From the NCBI RefSeq assembly GCF_006965485.1, contig NZ_CP041360.1, positions 5,622,501-5,686,500 of the forward strand: a DNA stretch of 64,000 bases, in the 5' to 3' direction. The DNA is from Spirosoma sp. KCTC 42546. GTDB taxonomy: Bacteria > Bacteroidota > Bacteroidia > Cytophagales > Spirosomataceae. Position numbers and translations under genes: made by a program. The notes beneath the pieces are model-generated. The model was not told the DNA's origin. It saw only the letters and a program-made list of their open reading frames with translations, and ran no database searches. Below are positions 34,462 through 43,492 of the stretch, one piece after another; position 1 is the first letter of the stretch, and every line of letters begins with the position of its first letter.

Positions 34462-35463
34462 TTACGGTATCAATAGTCGGTCAATAATATGAACCACGCC
34501 ATTGGTTGCCGAAATATCGGCCCCAATAATGTTCGAGGCAGTATTGGCATTACCTTTCCCGGTAACGGTTAGGGCCGTGGTACTGATGCCAGCGGTTAGG
34601 GTTCCGCCCTGTAGAGTGGTTAAGCTCGATCCGTTGGTAATCAGCGGTGTATACGTACGGCTATCCAGGACATGATAACTTAAAATATTGGCCAATATGC
34701 CCACGGGGGCTTTGGCAATCATAGCAGAGTCATACCCAACAGCCTTAAATGCCGCATCTGTCGGAGCAAAAACTGTTATTGGGCCTGGTCCCGTTAGTAT
34801 TGCGCCAACACCCGCTTTTGTTACGGCCGCCTGTAGCAGTTTAAACGAGACAGTAGGAAACAGAAGCGAACTATTTTGGAGCGTGGTAACCACGTTGCCT
34901 AATACAGGCGGTATCAATATCCGGTCAATGGCATAAATAACGCCATTACTGGCCTGTCCATCAGCCTGCAATACATGGGCACCATTGATTGATAACTTCG
35001 TAGAGGAAGATGTAGTGGAGGTTCCCGATAAAACTTTAGAAGTATAGAGAACAGCCGTAGGAATTAATGTCTGTTGAGCTGTATTGACCGCAACAGGTAT
35101 AGATGACGATTCCAGACGGGTTCCGAGCACATGGTATTGTAAAACGGCTTTCAATGTTTCGACAGGGGCCGCATTAACCGTAGCGACATCACCATACCCA
35201 AACAGTTTAAAGGCATCGTCTGTGGGCGCAAATACGGTGTACGTACCCGGCTGGCTGAGCGTACCATCTAATCCAGTCCGCACCAGTGCTGCCTTGAGGA
35301 GCGTAAACTTACTTCCGGTGTTGATAAGCTCCGTAATTGTTGACAGCTTTGGTGTGGTATCCTCCTGTTCTTTACAGGAAGAAAATGAAATGATCAGAGC
35401 CGTTAATAACGTGAGTAGCAGACTCCAGCTACGTCCAGTAGACGCGTAGTGATGGATGGACAT
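34462..35463 (-). CDS. Lipoprotein with two fasciclin (FAS1) domains
   Basis: 333 residues. Lipoprotein signal LLTLLTALIISFSSC, lipobox Cys about 30. Two FAS1 domains follow (about 40-185 and 188-333), each with the H1/H2-like boxes: TVFAPTDDAFKLFGYG and VLQYHVLGTRL in the first; TVFAPTDAAFKAVGYD and ILSYHVLDSRTY in the second, ending GVVHIIDRLLIP. FAS1 domains mediate adhesion at the cell surface. Probably surface- or periplasm-anchored. Single gene followed by a long hairpin. Confidence 0.92.
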   Translation of the reverse strand: MSIHHYASTGRSWSLLLTLLTALIISFSSCKEQEDTTPKLSTITELINTGSKFTLLKAALVRTGLDGTLSQPGTYTVFAPTDDAFKLFGYGDVATVNAAPVETLKAVLQYHVLGTRLESSSIPVAVNTAQQTLIPTAVLYTSKVLSGTSTTSSSTKLSINGAHVLQADGQASNGVIYAIDRILIPPVLGNVVTTLQNSSLLFPTVSFKLLQAAVTKAGVGAILTGPGPITVFAPTDAAFKAVGYDSAMIAKAPVGILANILSYHVLDSRTYTPLITNGSSLTTLQGGTLTAGISTTALTVTGKGNANTASNIIGADISATNGVVHIIDRLLIP

Positions 35464-35739
35464 AATGATCGGGATTAGTGAAGAAAGTTGTACGATACTT
35501 CCTGTTGCACAACAGACATTTAGTTGATTTGTTCACCCGACATAAGCAATAGTTGGGCAATTTATACGGCTAGTGTACCATTTTACGGCTACTTTTCGTA
35601 TCAGCTAAAGACCGCTGTGCCAAGTCGTTTGAATGAAGTACCAAGGTTCGGTGACTTAATAGGTAATTCCATATAAATCTTCTTCCCCCATTTGTCGGTT
35701 TCGGTTTTCGGTGGTTGGTTTGTAGAATATATCTAACAA

Positions 35740-36255
35740 ATGCCTCAACCCAAATACGCCCGCGAGTCCATGACGGTGATGACCGAAATGGTACTACCTA
35801 ACGATACGAACACACTGAATAATTTGATGGGAGGGCGACTGCTGCACTTCATGGATATAGCGGCTGCCATTGCCGCCCAGAAACACTCGAATCGTATTGT
35901 GGTAACGGCCTCAGTCGATAATGTGTCCTTTTCCGAACCCATCCGGCTGGGCAACATCGTAACCATGAAAGCACAGGTGACCCGGGCGTTCAGTTCGTCG
36001 ATGGAAGTCTTTATTGAAGTGTGGGCGGAAGATATTCCAGCTGGCATTCGGGTCAGCACCAACAGTGCATTTTACACCTTCGTGGCCGTTGACCAGAGTG
36101 GGCGGCCCATTGAAGTGCCAGCGGTCATTCCTGAAACCGACGAAGAAAAAGACCGTTACGCCAGCGCCCTCCGCCGGCGGCAGTTGCGCCTGGTACTGGC
36201 CGGTCGCATGAACCCACAGGATGCTCAAGAGTTGCGGGAATTTTTGAAAGTATAA
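35740..36255 (+). CDS. Acyl-CoA thioesterase, hotdog fold
   Basis: 171 residues. N-terminal MTEMVLPNDTNTLNNLMGG (about 12-31), with LLHFMDIAAAIAAQKHSN and the VTASVDNVSFSEPIRLGN strand-turn, is the BFIT/YciA-type acyl-CoA thioesterase pattern, in which the Asn/Asp of the first block takes part in thioester hydrolysis. These enzymes act as hexamers on acyl-CoA in the cytosol. The C-terminal ~45 residues are helical. It is a single gene, and a homopurine-rich inverted repeat begins 2 bp after its stop. Confidence 0.9.
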   Translation: MPQPKYARESMTVMTEMVLPNDTNTLNNLMGGRLLHFMDIAAAIAAQKHSNRIVVTASVDNVSFSEPIRLGNIVTMKAQVTRAFSSSMEVFIEVWAEDIPAGIRVSTNSAFYTFVAVDQSGRPIEVPAVIPETDEEKDRYASALRRRQLRLVLAGRMNPQDAQELREFLKV

Positions 36256-36257
36256 AG

Positions 36258-36369
36258 GAAAAGAGGGAGGAAGGAGGAGAGGGATGAGGGGGAGGAAAGG
36301 GAAAAACAATCAGTCCTTACCTTTTCCCTTTCCTCCCCCTCGTCCCTCTCCTCCCCTTCCTCCTTCTCC
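36258..36369. repeat. Homopurine/homopyrimidine inverted repeat
   Basis: A purine-only left arm (36258-36305) pairs with a pyrimidine-rich right arm (36322-36369) over about 48 bp with few mismatches; the inner 30 bp have a single one. It fills the gap between the convergent thioesterase and SnoaL-like genes. Arms consist of GGAGGAA-type words. Confidence 0.9.
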
Positions 36370-36372
36370 GCC

Positions 36373-36843
36373 CTACTTCGTCAATTTGAGTGACTGCCAG
36401 GCCACCATCTGCCATTGACCGGCATTTTTGACATAGACCGATAGGTAACGCAAGTGGTTGTTCAGTGGTTCGCCGTTACTGATCGCTTTCAACAGACACA
36501 TGCCATTGACGGTTGCTGTAGTCCCGTACAACCGCACTTTCTGTTCTTCAATATCGATGGAAGTGTACTTTGTTTTTCCATCCCGGATAGACTGGACATA
36601 CGACTGTTTCGTGTCGGTATTACCATTCGAATGTGCATAGATCAAGTCGTTGGCGAGCACCTGATCCAGTACGGGAAGATCGGCGTTTATTTGCGCCAGG
36701 AATCGTTTTTTTTCGGTCTCGATAACTGCTTTTTCGTCAGCCGATGTGGCTGCAACTGAAGCTGAAGCCGAAGGGGACACAGGCGCTTGCGCGCGAACAA
36801 ATTGGAGGGATAAGAATAGACCAAAGGTCAGAAGGAATTTCAT
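36373..36843 (-). CDS. Exported SnoaL/NTF2-like (DUF4440) protein
   Basis: 156 residues. Signal peptide MKFLLTFGLFLSLQFVRA-Q, then a Ser/Ala linker. Residues about 38-155 have the NTF2-like cone pattern of DUF4440: KRFLAQINADLPVLDQVLAND, LIYAHSNGNTDTKQSYVQSI and the final YVKNAGQWQMVAWQSLKL. Members of the family include ketosteroid-isomerase-like enzymes and many proteins without known substrate. It follows the YD-lipoprotein gene by 5 bp on the same strand, so the two are probably co-transcribed. Confidence 0.85.
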   Translation of the reverse strand: MKFLLTFGLFLSLQFVRAQAPVSPSASASVAATSADEKAVIETEKKRFLAQINADLPVLDQVLANDLIYAHSNGNTDTKQSYVQSIRDGKTKYTSIDIEEQKVRLYGTTATVNGMCLLKAISNGEPLNNHLRYLSVYVKNAGQWQMVAWQSLKLTK

Positions 36844-36848
36844 CAGAT

Positions 36849-37715
36849 TTAGTAGGAATAGGTGGTTATAGTTGCTACGATTGGTTTATCCTGACCAGGG
36901 TATTGCGAATACTCAACTTGTTTGATTAGGCGATCCTGGGCATCATACGTATTCTGATAGGTAGAAGTATAAGCGTTTGCCTGATCCTGAGTACCGTATT
37001 GGGTCGTTCGCTTCACAACGGCATTCCGGCTTGTTTCACCAAGAAATGTAAAATAAGCTGGGGGTGCATTGTGATCCATATCGTAATCAAAAGACGTACT
37101 ATTGTCTAACTTACCTGTCCTGTTACTATACTCATCAATTTTGGTTATGTTTTTCTTATCAATCGTGGTCATCTGCCGATTAGCTCCCCTGACTACTTGT
37201 TTCAGAATACCCTCCGGAGAATACTGTCTTAACGTATCGAGCGTAGCCGGTACAGGCGTACCCGTATCAGTATAGCTTCGTTTCGTATAGGCAAGCACCC
37301 GGACCTGGGCGCTATCGAGCGTAAATGAATACGTTCTTGTTCCGCCATCTGTAGTTTGTGTCTCGGTCATTCGGCCATTGGCATAGCTATAACTGTATTG
37401 ATCTTTGCGCGAATGTAACCCATTATCAGAAGCACTGGTCTGAACCAGGACCTGTTTAATTAGTCGATTCTGCGCATCGTACTGAAACGAGTACTCATCG
37501 GTGCCAATAAAACTGTAAATCTGCCCATTTACGGTATCCTTGCCCACGTAATTCTTACTTTCCAGGGTCGATGTGTATTTCACTGTCATTCGGCTTACAC
37601 GCTCAATGGGCACAGCTTGTCGTACGGAAGCAGCGTCAAAAAAAGGGTCTACATCCGGTGTATTGCAATTGTATAAACCAACGCAGGCAATTAGTATTAG
37701 TGTTAAACGGCTCAT
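36849..37715 (-). CDS. YD-repeat-like lipoprotein
   Basis: 288 residues. Lipoprotein signal MSRLTLILIACVGLYNC, lipobox Cys 17. The body is a series of short beta hairpins resembling YD/RHS-like repeats: YQYD-type EYSFQYDAQNRLIKQVLVQ, YSYSYANGRMTE, and near the C-terminus QNTYDAQDRLIKQVEYSQ. Such short RHS-like lipoproteins are frequent in Cytophagales with unknown function. A second member is encoded at 54031-54879. It is upstream of the SnoaL-like gene (5-bp gap). Confidence 0.75.
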   Translation of the reverse strand: MSRLTLILIACVGLYNCNTPDVDPFFDAASVRQAVPIERVSRMTVKYTSTLESKNYVGKDTVNGQIYSFIGTDEYSFQYDAQNRLIKQVLVQTSASDNGLHSRKDQYSYSYANGRMTETQTTDGGTRTYSFTLDSAQVRVLAYTKRSYTDTGTPVPATLDTLRQYSPEGILKQVVRGANRQMTTIDKKNITKIDEYSNRTGKLDNSTSFDYDMDHNAPPAYFTFLGETSRNAVVKRTTQYGTQDQANAYTSTYQNTYDAQDRLIKQVEYSQYPGQDKPIVATITTYSY

Positions 37716-37857
37716 AATTCACAACGTTTAGCAGGTTACGTCATTTATCTGGGATCGGATCTAATTATATAAAGCACCGTCAGCCAATTTTGTTTACTAA
37801 ACGGTAAATACATCAACATACAGTCCAAAGATTATCAGACGCCCTTGCCGATAAGGA

Positions 37858-37884
37858 TATAAAAAAACCGGCCTATTGGCCGGT
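37858..37884 (-). terminator. Intrinsic terminator (minus strand)
   Basis: AACCGGCC (37865-37872) and GGCCGGTT (37877-37884) form an 8-bp stem with loop TATT; on the minus strand a run of seven T follows. It serves the lipoprotein gene at 37940-38431. A second imperfect hairpin lies at about 37902-37930. Confidence 0.85.
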
Positions 37885-37939
37885 TAAAACAACTGTTTTC
37901 ATAAAAACCGGACGTTATCGGAAACCGGCGTTACAAAAC

Positions 37940-38431
37940 TCATTTCTTGGTTCCACTAATGGATTCGTACCGGCTAATGCGCCCTCCCTGTACCGTTTCG
38001 GTGGTTGTTGAGATAGCAATCTGGTTATTTTCAAAAACGCCCGTCGCTGTGAAATCACCGGTAAACGTCTTATTCAACACCGACATCTGATCCTGATTAC
38101 GATCAATTACAGTGAATGTCTTGCCTGATTCGTCCAATTGAGCCGTTACTTTTAACGCTTGTGGCCGGGGCATGGTTGCGTCGATATAAAATTCTCTAGG
38201 ATTCGACCCTTTGGAAATGACAATAGTTGCCGTTCCTGACTCTGGTGCACTTTCAACGCCACCTACCGTAAATGAGGTTTGAAAACCGCCCGTATAGGTG
38301 CCAACGTACTGATCGCGAGGGTCAACAGCATCCGCCCCGCCAGATTTTTTACAAGATGCCGTAAGCAGGCCAATTGCCAATAACGTAAAAAGCGCATTCC
38401 GGAAAGACCGAACGGCGTAAGAAGTTGCCAT
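37940..38431 (-). CDS. Lipoprotein of unknown function
   Basis: 163 residues from ATG 38431 (MATSYAVRSFRNALFTLLAI), chosen because it places the hydrophobic signal and lipobox LLTASC (Cys about 27) at the N-terminus; longer in-frame versions start in non-conserved sequence. The mature part (YVGTYTGGFQTSFTVGG, then repeated beta strands such as AQLDESGKTFTVIDRN) looks like a lipocalin-like or DUF-type beta barrel. I do not recognise a family. Terminator downstream. Confidence 0.7.
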   Translation of the reverse strand: MATSYAVRSFRNALFTLLAIGLLTASCKKSGGADAVDPRDQYVGTYTGGFQTSFTVGGVESAPESGTATIVISKGSNPREFYIDATMPRPQALKVTAQLDESGKTFTVIDRNQDQMSVLNKTFTGDFTATGVFENNQIAISTTTETVQGGRISRYESISGTKK

Positions 38432-38859
38432 GGTTTGGTGTAAATGGGTTATGTCCATATGTTGTCTATCAAACGTCGTGCCGGGTTTGTGAAGTATAAA
38501 CCCGGGCGAAAAGTGCAAATTTACGTAGGTTTACGGCTTATCGACGCTGGTATCTCAATCTTACGAACTCAGGTACGGGATAAGTTATTCGATACCGAGA
38601 TGTGGAAGAACGGGAAATGGCCGAGTCTCGGGCGTATTTCTTGAGCCGGTGAAGTAACTGCCAACTTTTATTTTACCATAAAAAGAACTAATAGAATTTA
38701 AACTACAAACTTACTAGTTATAACAGAACTATATTTGGCTTAACTAAAGAATTGCATATCTTCCTGCTTCGTTATGGCTTGGTTCTGCTCGCTGTAACAG
38801 ATTGGTTCTGAAAAATGAATCAGGTTAATCGATACATGTTCTAAACGCAGGAAAAGCTC
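38432..38859. other. 428-bp intergenic region without recognised gene
   Basis: Between the divergent lipoprotein and tldD genes. AT content rises after 38660. A plus-strand open frame at 38444-38644 has no recognisable protein features and overlaps the lipoprotein leader. The region should hold both promoters; I see no clear operator or RNA. Confidence 0.4.
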
Positions 38860-40503
38860 TTGAATCGACGAGATTTTATGCAGGTAGCGGGCTTAGGCAC
38901 CGGTACACTGATGCTATCGCAACTCTCCGTTTTCGGACGTCCGGTCTCCGAAGAAGCCTTGCTGATGCCGGGTCTGGACGTAGCTATAAAGAAACGACTG
39001 GCCGATGCTGCGCTGAATGCCGCTAAATCCAAAGGAGCTTCCTATGCCGATGTACGTATTGGCCGCTACCTGAATCAGTTCGTTATTACCCGAGAAGACA
39101 AGGTGCAGAACATCACCAATACTGAATCGTACGGTGTAGGGATTCGTGTGATTGCCGATGGGTGCTGGGGATTTGCTGCCGTTGGTGATGCCAAAACCGA
39201 AGCCGAGTTAGCCAAAGCAGCCGAAAAGGCGGTGGCAATGGCCAAAGCAAACGCCTTGCTATTGTCTGACGAGCCCGTTCAACTGGCACCACAAAAAGGC
39301 TTTGGCGAGATAAGCTGGAAAACGCCTATTCAGAAAAACGCTTTCGAAATACCCATTAAAGAAAAAGTGGACTTGCTGATGGCCGTCAATGGAGCCGCCA
39401 CGAAAAATGGAGCCAACTTCGTGAACTCCCAGTTGTTTCTGGTCAACGAACAGAAATACTTCGCATCCACCGATGGCTCCTACATCGATCAGGATATTCA
39501 CCGTTTATGGCCCAGCTTCACCGTTACAGCCATTGACCCAAAAACGGGTAAATTTGAGACCCGGGATGCCCTGAGTGCGCCCATGGGCATGGGTTACGAA
39601 TACCTACAGGTTAACCCAGCGGATAAAATTACGGGCATCACTACCCGCTATAACAAGGGCTACGATATGCTCGAAGATGTGGTAGAGGCTGCCAAACAGG
39701 CAAAGCAAAAACTCGCGGCCAAATCAGTCGAAGCGGGCAAATACGATCTGGTACTCGACCCATCGCACACCTGGCTGACCATCCACGAATCGGTTGGGCA
39801 CCCGCTGGAACTGGATCGGGTGCTGGGCTATGAAGCCAACTTTGCCGGAACCTCCTTTGCGACTATCGATAAGTGGAAAAGCAAAGGATTCAATTACGGC
39901 AGCAATCAGGTCACCCTCTTTGCCGACAAAACCCAAACAGGTTCGTTAGGTGCTGTTGGGTACGATGATGAGGGCGTTCAAACCAAGCGCTGGAATCTGG
40001 TTAAAGATGGAATTCTGGTCAACTATCAGGCCATCCGCGACCAGGTTCACATGTTGGGCGAAACCGAATCGCAGGGTTGCTGTTATGCCGACAGTTGGGG
40101 CTCGGTTCAATTCCAGCGCATGGCCAATGTATCGCTGGCAGCAGGCAAAACTCCGCTTTCGGTCGATGAACTGATCAAAGATGTAAAGAAAGGAATTTAT
40201 ATTATTGGGGATAGCTCCTACTCCATTGATCAGCAGCGATATAATTTCCAGTTCAGTGGGCAGCTTGCCTACGAAATCAAAGATGGTCAGATCGTGGGTA
40301 TGCTGAAAGATGTAGCCTATCAATCCAATACGCAGGAATTCTGGAACTCCTGCGTAAAGGTATGCGACGAGCGCGACTACCGATTAGGCGGATCGTTTTT
40401 TGACGGGAAAGGGCAACCGATCCAAATCAACTCCGTCTCGCACGGCAGTGCAACGGCTCGCTTCAATGGTGTCAACGTGATCAATACAGGTCGGAAAATA
40501 TAG
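38860..40503 (+). CDS. tldD: TldD-type metalloprotease subunit, Tat-exported
   Basis: 547 residues from a TTG at 38860 that starts the twin-arginine motif NRRDFMQVAGLGTGTLMLSQ, which decides this start. TldD/PmbA family; the zinc motif HExxxH is seen in TIHESVGHPLELDRVLGYE near residue 309, as in TldD (the protease subunit). Further conserved blocks: AIRDQVHMLGETESQGCCYA and SIDQQRYNFQF. TldD/TldE heterodimers degrade unfolded peptides, mature microcin and process the CcdA antitoxin in E. coli; an exported form is unusual and was noted in Bacteroidetes only by sequence. The partner gene follows 97 bp later. Confidence 0.9.
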   Translation: MNRRDFMQVAGLGTGTLMLSQLSVFGRPVSEEALLMPGLDVAIKKRLADAALNAAKSKGASYADVRIGRYLNQFVITREDKVQNITNTESYGVGIRVIADGCWGFAAVGDAKTEAELAKAAEKAVAMAKANALLLSDEPVQLAPQKGFGEISWKTPIQKNAFEIPIKEKVDLLMAVNGAATKNGANFVNSQLFLVNEQKYFASTDGSYIDQDIHRLWPSFTVTAIDPKTGKFETRDALSAPMGMGYEYLQVNPADKITGITTRYNKGYDMLEDVVEAAKQAKQKLAAKSVEAGKYDLVLDPSHTWLTIHESVGHPLELDRVLGYEANFAGTSFATIDKWKSKGFNYGSNQVTLFADKTQTGSLGAVGYDDEGVQTKRWNLVKDGILVNYQAIRDQVHMLGETESQGCCYADSWGSVQFQRMANVSLAAGKTPLSVDELIKDVKKGIYIIGDSSYSIDQQRYNFQFSGQLAYEIKDGQIVGMLKDVAYQSNTQEFWNSCVKVCDERDYRLGGSFFDGKGQPIQINSVSHGSATARFNGVNVINTGRKI

Positions 40504-40585
40504 TGGAGTGGGTGTAGTAGTTAAGTGAGTGGAGTGAGGACTGATTCCACACACTCCACTTACTTAACCACTACACCCACTCCAC
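40503..40585. repeat. Long GTGGAGTG-word hairpin between tldD and tldE-like genes
   Basis: 34-bp arms (40503-40536 and 40552-40585) with two A-C mismatches, 15-nt loop; left arm GTGGAGTGGGTGTAGTAGTT and onward. It begins on the last base of the tldD stop codon and ends 15 bp before the next start. Confidence 0.95.
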
Positions 40586-40600
40586 AAATCAACCAAACAC

Positions 40601-41941
40601 ATGGCAATCATCCTAACCGAATCAGACGCAAAGGCGCTCTTACAGAAGGTGCTGCGCTACTCCAAAGCCGACGAGTGCGAAGTGAATTTGCAGGGGGAAG
40701 AGTGGAGTAACATCCGGTATGCGCTCAATAAAGTGACCACCTGCGGGTCGAAAACGTATAAAACGATTTCTGTTCAATCGGCCTTTGGTAAGAAAGTGGG
40801 CGTTGCCACTGTCGACGAATTTGACGATGCCTCGTTGGAAAAGGCGGTTCGTCGGTCGGAAGAGGTAGCTCAGTTAGCGCCTGAAAATCCTGAATACATT
40901 GGTTTACTAGGCCCTCAGCAATACCTTCCGGCAAGCGGATTTTTCGATTCAACAGCGAACATGTCGGCGGTTGATCGGGCTAAAGCGGTGGCTCAAAGTA
41001 TTCAAATTGCTAAGTCGCAAAAGCAAACCGTTGCGGGTTATCTGGAAGACCGGGTTGGCTATTCGGCCATGATGAATAGCAAAGGCTTGTTTGCGTACTA
41101 CCCTAGTACAAGAGTTAATTTTAGCGCCACCATCCGTACCGAAAACGGAACTGGTTCTGGCTATGCCACGCAGGGGGTGAGCGATTTTCCGAAGTTAAAT
41201 ACAGCATCGGCCACACAAATTGCCTTGCAAAAAGCGCTGGGTTCTGTAGGCGCGCGCGCCATCGAGCCGGGCAAATACACCGTTATTCTGGAGCCACTGG
41301 CGGCTGCCGTATTACTTGAGCATCTGTTCCGCAGTCTGGATGCGCGCAGTGCCGATGAAGGACGCTCGTTTTTGAGCAAACCCGGCGGTAAAACGAAACT
41401 CGGCGAGCAAATTATGGACGAGCGGGTAACGATCTACTCCGATCCAACTAATCCGGAACTTCCGGCATCCCCCTGGTCGGCCGATGGACGGGCGCAGGAA
41501 AAGCTCAACTGGATTGAAAAGGGCGTCGTCAAAAACCTAGCCTATTCCCGTTATTGGGCACAGAAAAAAGGCGTTAAAGCCGTACCATCCCCAAACAACG
41601 TCATGATGGTAGGCGGAACTGCTTCGCTGGATGACCTGATCAAAAGCACGCAACGCGGCATTCTGGTTACCAAATTCTGGTACATCCGCTCCGTCGATCC
41701 GCAATCACTGTTGGTGACCGGCTTAACCCGGGATGGAACGTTTTACATCGAAAACGGCAAAATAAAGCATCCCGTCAAGAATTTCCGATTCAACGAAAGT
41801 CCGGTTATCATGCTCAATAATCTGGAAACCCTGGGTAAAGTAGAGCGGGTGGTCAGCAGTGAGGGCTCCTTTAGTAACTACCTCATTCCAGCCATGAAAA
41901 TCCGGGAATTTACATTCACGAGTTTGTCGGATGCGGTATAG
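40601..41941 (+). CDS. TldE/PmbA-type partner subunit
   Basis: 446 residues, no signal peptide. PmbA/TldE family blocks: KVTTCGSKTYKTISVQSAFG (about 46-65), YSAMMNSKGLFAYYP (about 148-162), KTKLGEQIMDERVTIYSDPT and the late SPNNVMMVGGTASLDDLIK. No HExxxH is present, matching the non-catalytic TldE role. The upstream gene carries the zinc site, so the pair should form a heterodimer. The apparent lack of a signal peptide here while the partner has a Tat signal is odd; the partner could carry it through the Tat system piggy-back. Confidence 0.88.
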   Translation: MAIILTESDAKALLQKVLRYSKADECEVNLQGEEWSNIRYALNKVTTCGSKTYKTISVQSAFGKKVGVATVDEFDDASLEKAVRRSEEVAQLAPENPEYIGLLGPQQYLPASGFFDSTANMSAVDRAKAVAQSIQIAKSQKQTVAGYLEDRVGYSAMMNSKGLFAYYPSTRVNFSATIRTENGTGSGYATQGVSDFPKLNTASATQIALQKALGSVGARAIEPGKYTVILEPLAAAVLLEHLFRSLDARSADEGRSFLSKPGGKTKLGEQIMDERVTIYSDPTNPELPASPWSADGRAQEKLNWIEKGVVKNLAYSRYWAQKKGVKAVPSPNNVMMVGGTASLDDLIKSTQRGILVTKFWYIRSVDPQSLLVTGLTRDGTFYIENGKIKHPVKNFRFNESPVIMLNNLETLGKVERVVSSEGSFSNYLIPAMKIREFTFTSLSDAV

Positions 41942-42032
41942 GTGATTTATCGTAGATGCAACTGTTCAGAGCACAGAGAAAATCTTCGGACACTGCGAGA
42001 AGCAGCGCCTTAAGTAATCGTACAAAAGTAGA

Positions 42033-42083
42033 TTAACCACAGAGGCACAGACAACTCTGTGTTCTCTGTGCCTCTGTGGTTAA
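42033..42083. repeat. CACAGAG-word hairpin, second copy
   Basis: 19-bp perfect arms TTAACCACAGAGGCACAGA (42033-42051) and its complement (42065-42083) around a 13-nt loop. The right side shares CTCTGTGTTCTCTGTG with the hairpin at 19021-19084; further partial GCACAGAGAAAA is seen near 41970. Confidence 0.92.
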
Positions 42084-42105
42084 AGATTCTTTCATTTAGC
42101 CAGCC

Positions 42106-43398
42106 ATGGTAATAAAATCAACCACTGAAGATAAAAAAGTAAGAATTAACCGACGCCAACTATTAAAACTCAGCGTTCAGGGTGCGGTAGCCAGTGCATT
42201 AGGAGCCACTACAGTCCCCGCACAGGCTAGTGTTCCCAACTTCGTCAAAGAGTCCGCTAAAAACGGCAGGATCGTCGTTGTCGGTGCGGGTGCGTTTGGC
42301 GGCTGGACGGCTTTGCATCTGTTGCGTAAGGGCTATAAAGTAACCCTTGTTGATCAATTTGGCCCTGGCAACAATCAATCAAGTTCGGGTGGAGAAACAC
42401 GACTGATTCGGGCCTATTATGCCGATCCTATTTATACGGACATGGCAATTCGCGCGCTAGCTATCTGGAAGGAGAATGAGGCACGGATGGGTCAAAAACT
42501 ACTTCATCAGAATGGATTACTACTTTTTAACTATCCGTCCAGTAAGGCCGAATCCGAAGCGGCTGTCTCCATCTACAAAAAGGCGGGACTACCCCTCGAG
42601 AAAGTAAGTCTGGACGAGGCCGTTAAGCGGTGGCCTCAAATTGGGCTGGACGGACTGGATCATGTCATGTACGATCCAACGGCCGGGTACCTGGATGCGC
42701 GCAAAGGCTGTCAGGCCGTTCGCGATTTGTTTGTAAAAGAAGGTGGCACGTTTCTGCAACAGCAGGTGAAACAGGAAGCCATTAAAGGTGGTAAAGCAAC
42801 CTCTATTACCCTTGCCAATGGCACTGTACTGGAAGCCGATCAGTTCCTGTTCGCCTGTGGCCCGTGGGTGACACGACTTTTCCCGGAACTCACGAAGAAG
42901 CTCATTGTGACCCGAGCCCTGGTTTTCTTCTTTGCCAGTCCAGCGGGTCAATCCGATTTTATGGAGAATAAACTGCCTACCTGGATGGATCGGGACATGG
43001 CGGGCCCGTTCCGCTCGTTCGGTGTGCCGGGGAGTGATTTTCGTGGATTTAAACTCGGATTAACGCCACCAGACAACAACGTAACGGATCGATTTGATAC
43101 GTATAATCGCTTTGTAAAACCCGAAGAATTTGAGTTGGCGTTAGGCGTCATTAAACGTCGGTTCCCTAAAATGGTGGGTCAGCCACTGATCGAACAGCGT
43201 GTTTGTCAGGTTACGATGACACCCGATTCTGATTTTATTCTGGACACCCATCCCGAAGCCGATAATCTTTGGGTCATGGGGGGCGATTCGGGTCATGGCT
43301 ATAAACAAGGAGCCTCCTTTGGCGAGATAGCGGCCAACACAATAGCGGGTGAGCAGGATAAGATCAAACAGTTTGCACTCACACGCTTGCTTGGTTAA
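42106..43398 (+). CDS. Tat-exported FAD-dependent amine oxidase (N-methyltryptophan/sarcosine oxidase-like)
   Basis: 430 residues. Twin-arginine signal RINRRQLLKLSVQGAVASAL. The FAD Rossmann motif GAGAFGGWTALHLLRKGYKVTLVDQ (about 61-85, quoted in part) and SSSGGETRLIRAYY (about 95-108), with the C-terminal LWVMGGDSGHGYKQGASFGE, match the monomeric sarcosine oxidase/MTOX branch of the DAO family. Substrate would be an N-methylated or cyclic amino acid in the periplasm; covalent flavin Cys position is not clear. It is a single gene following the CACAGAG hairpin. Confidence 0.9.
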   Translation: MVIKSTTEDKKVRINRRQLLKLSVQGAVASALGATTVPAQASVPNFVKESAKNGRIVVVGAGAFGGWTALHLLRKGYKVTLVDQFGPGNNQSSSGGETRLIRAYYADPIYTDMAIRALAIWKENEARMGQKLLHQNGLLLFNYPSSKAESEAAVSIYKKAGLPLEKVSLDEAVKRWPQIGLDGLDHVMYDPTAGYLDARKGCQAVRDLFVKEGGTFLQQQVKQEAIKGGKATSITLANGTVLEADQFLFACGPWVTRLFPELTKKLIVTRALVFFFASPAGQSDFMENKLPTWMDRDMAGPFRSFGVPGSDFRGFKLGLTPPDNNVTDRFDTYNRFVKPEEFELALGVIKRRFPKMVGQPLIEQRVCQVTMTPDSDFILDTHPEADNLWVMGGDSGHGYKQGASFGEIAANTIAGEQDKIKQFALTRLLG

Positions 43399-43492
43399 TT
43401 TTAGTATTTTTTAGTGAAAAAATTTAACCATTTTAAACACATTTATACCTCCCCATAAGTTACTAAGAGAACGATCAATCCTCAACGCAACT

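Noticed and set aside
38444-38644. Possible small protein of 66 residues
   Set aside because: No recognised features and it overlaps the leader of the divergent lipoprotein gene.
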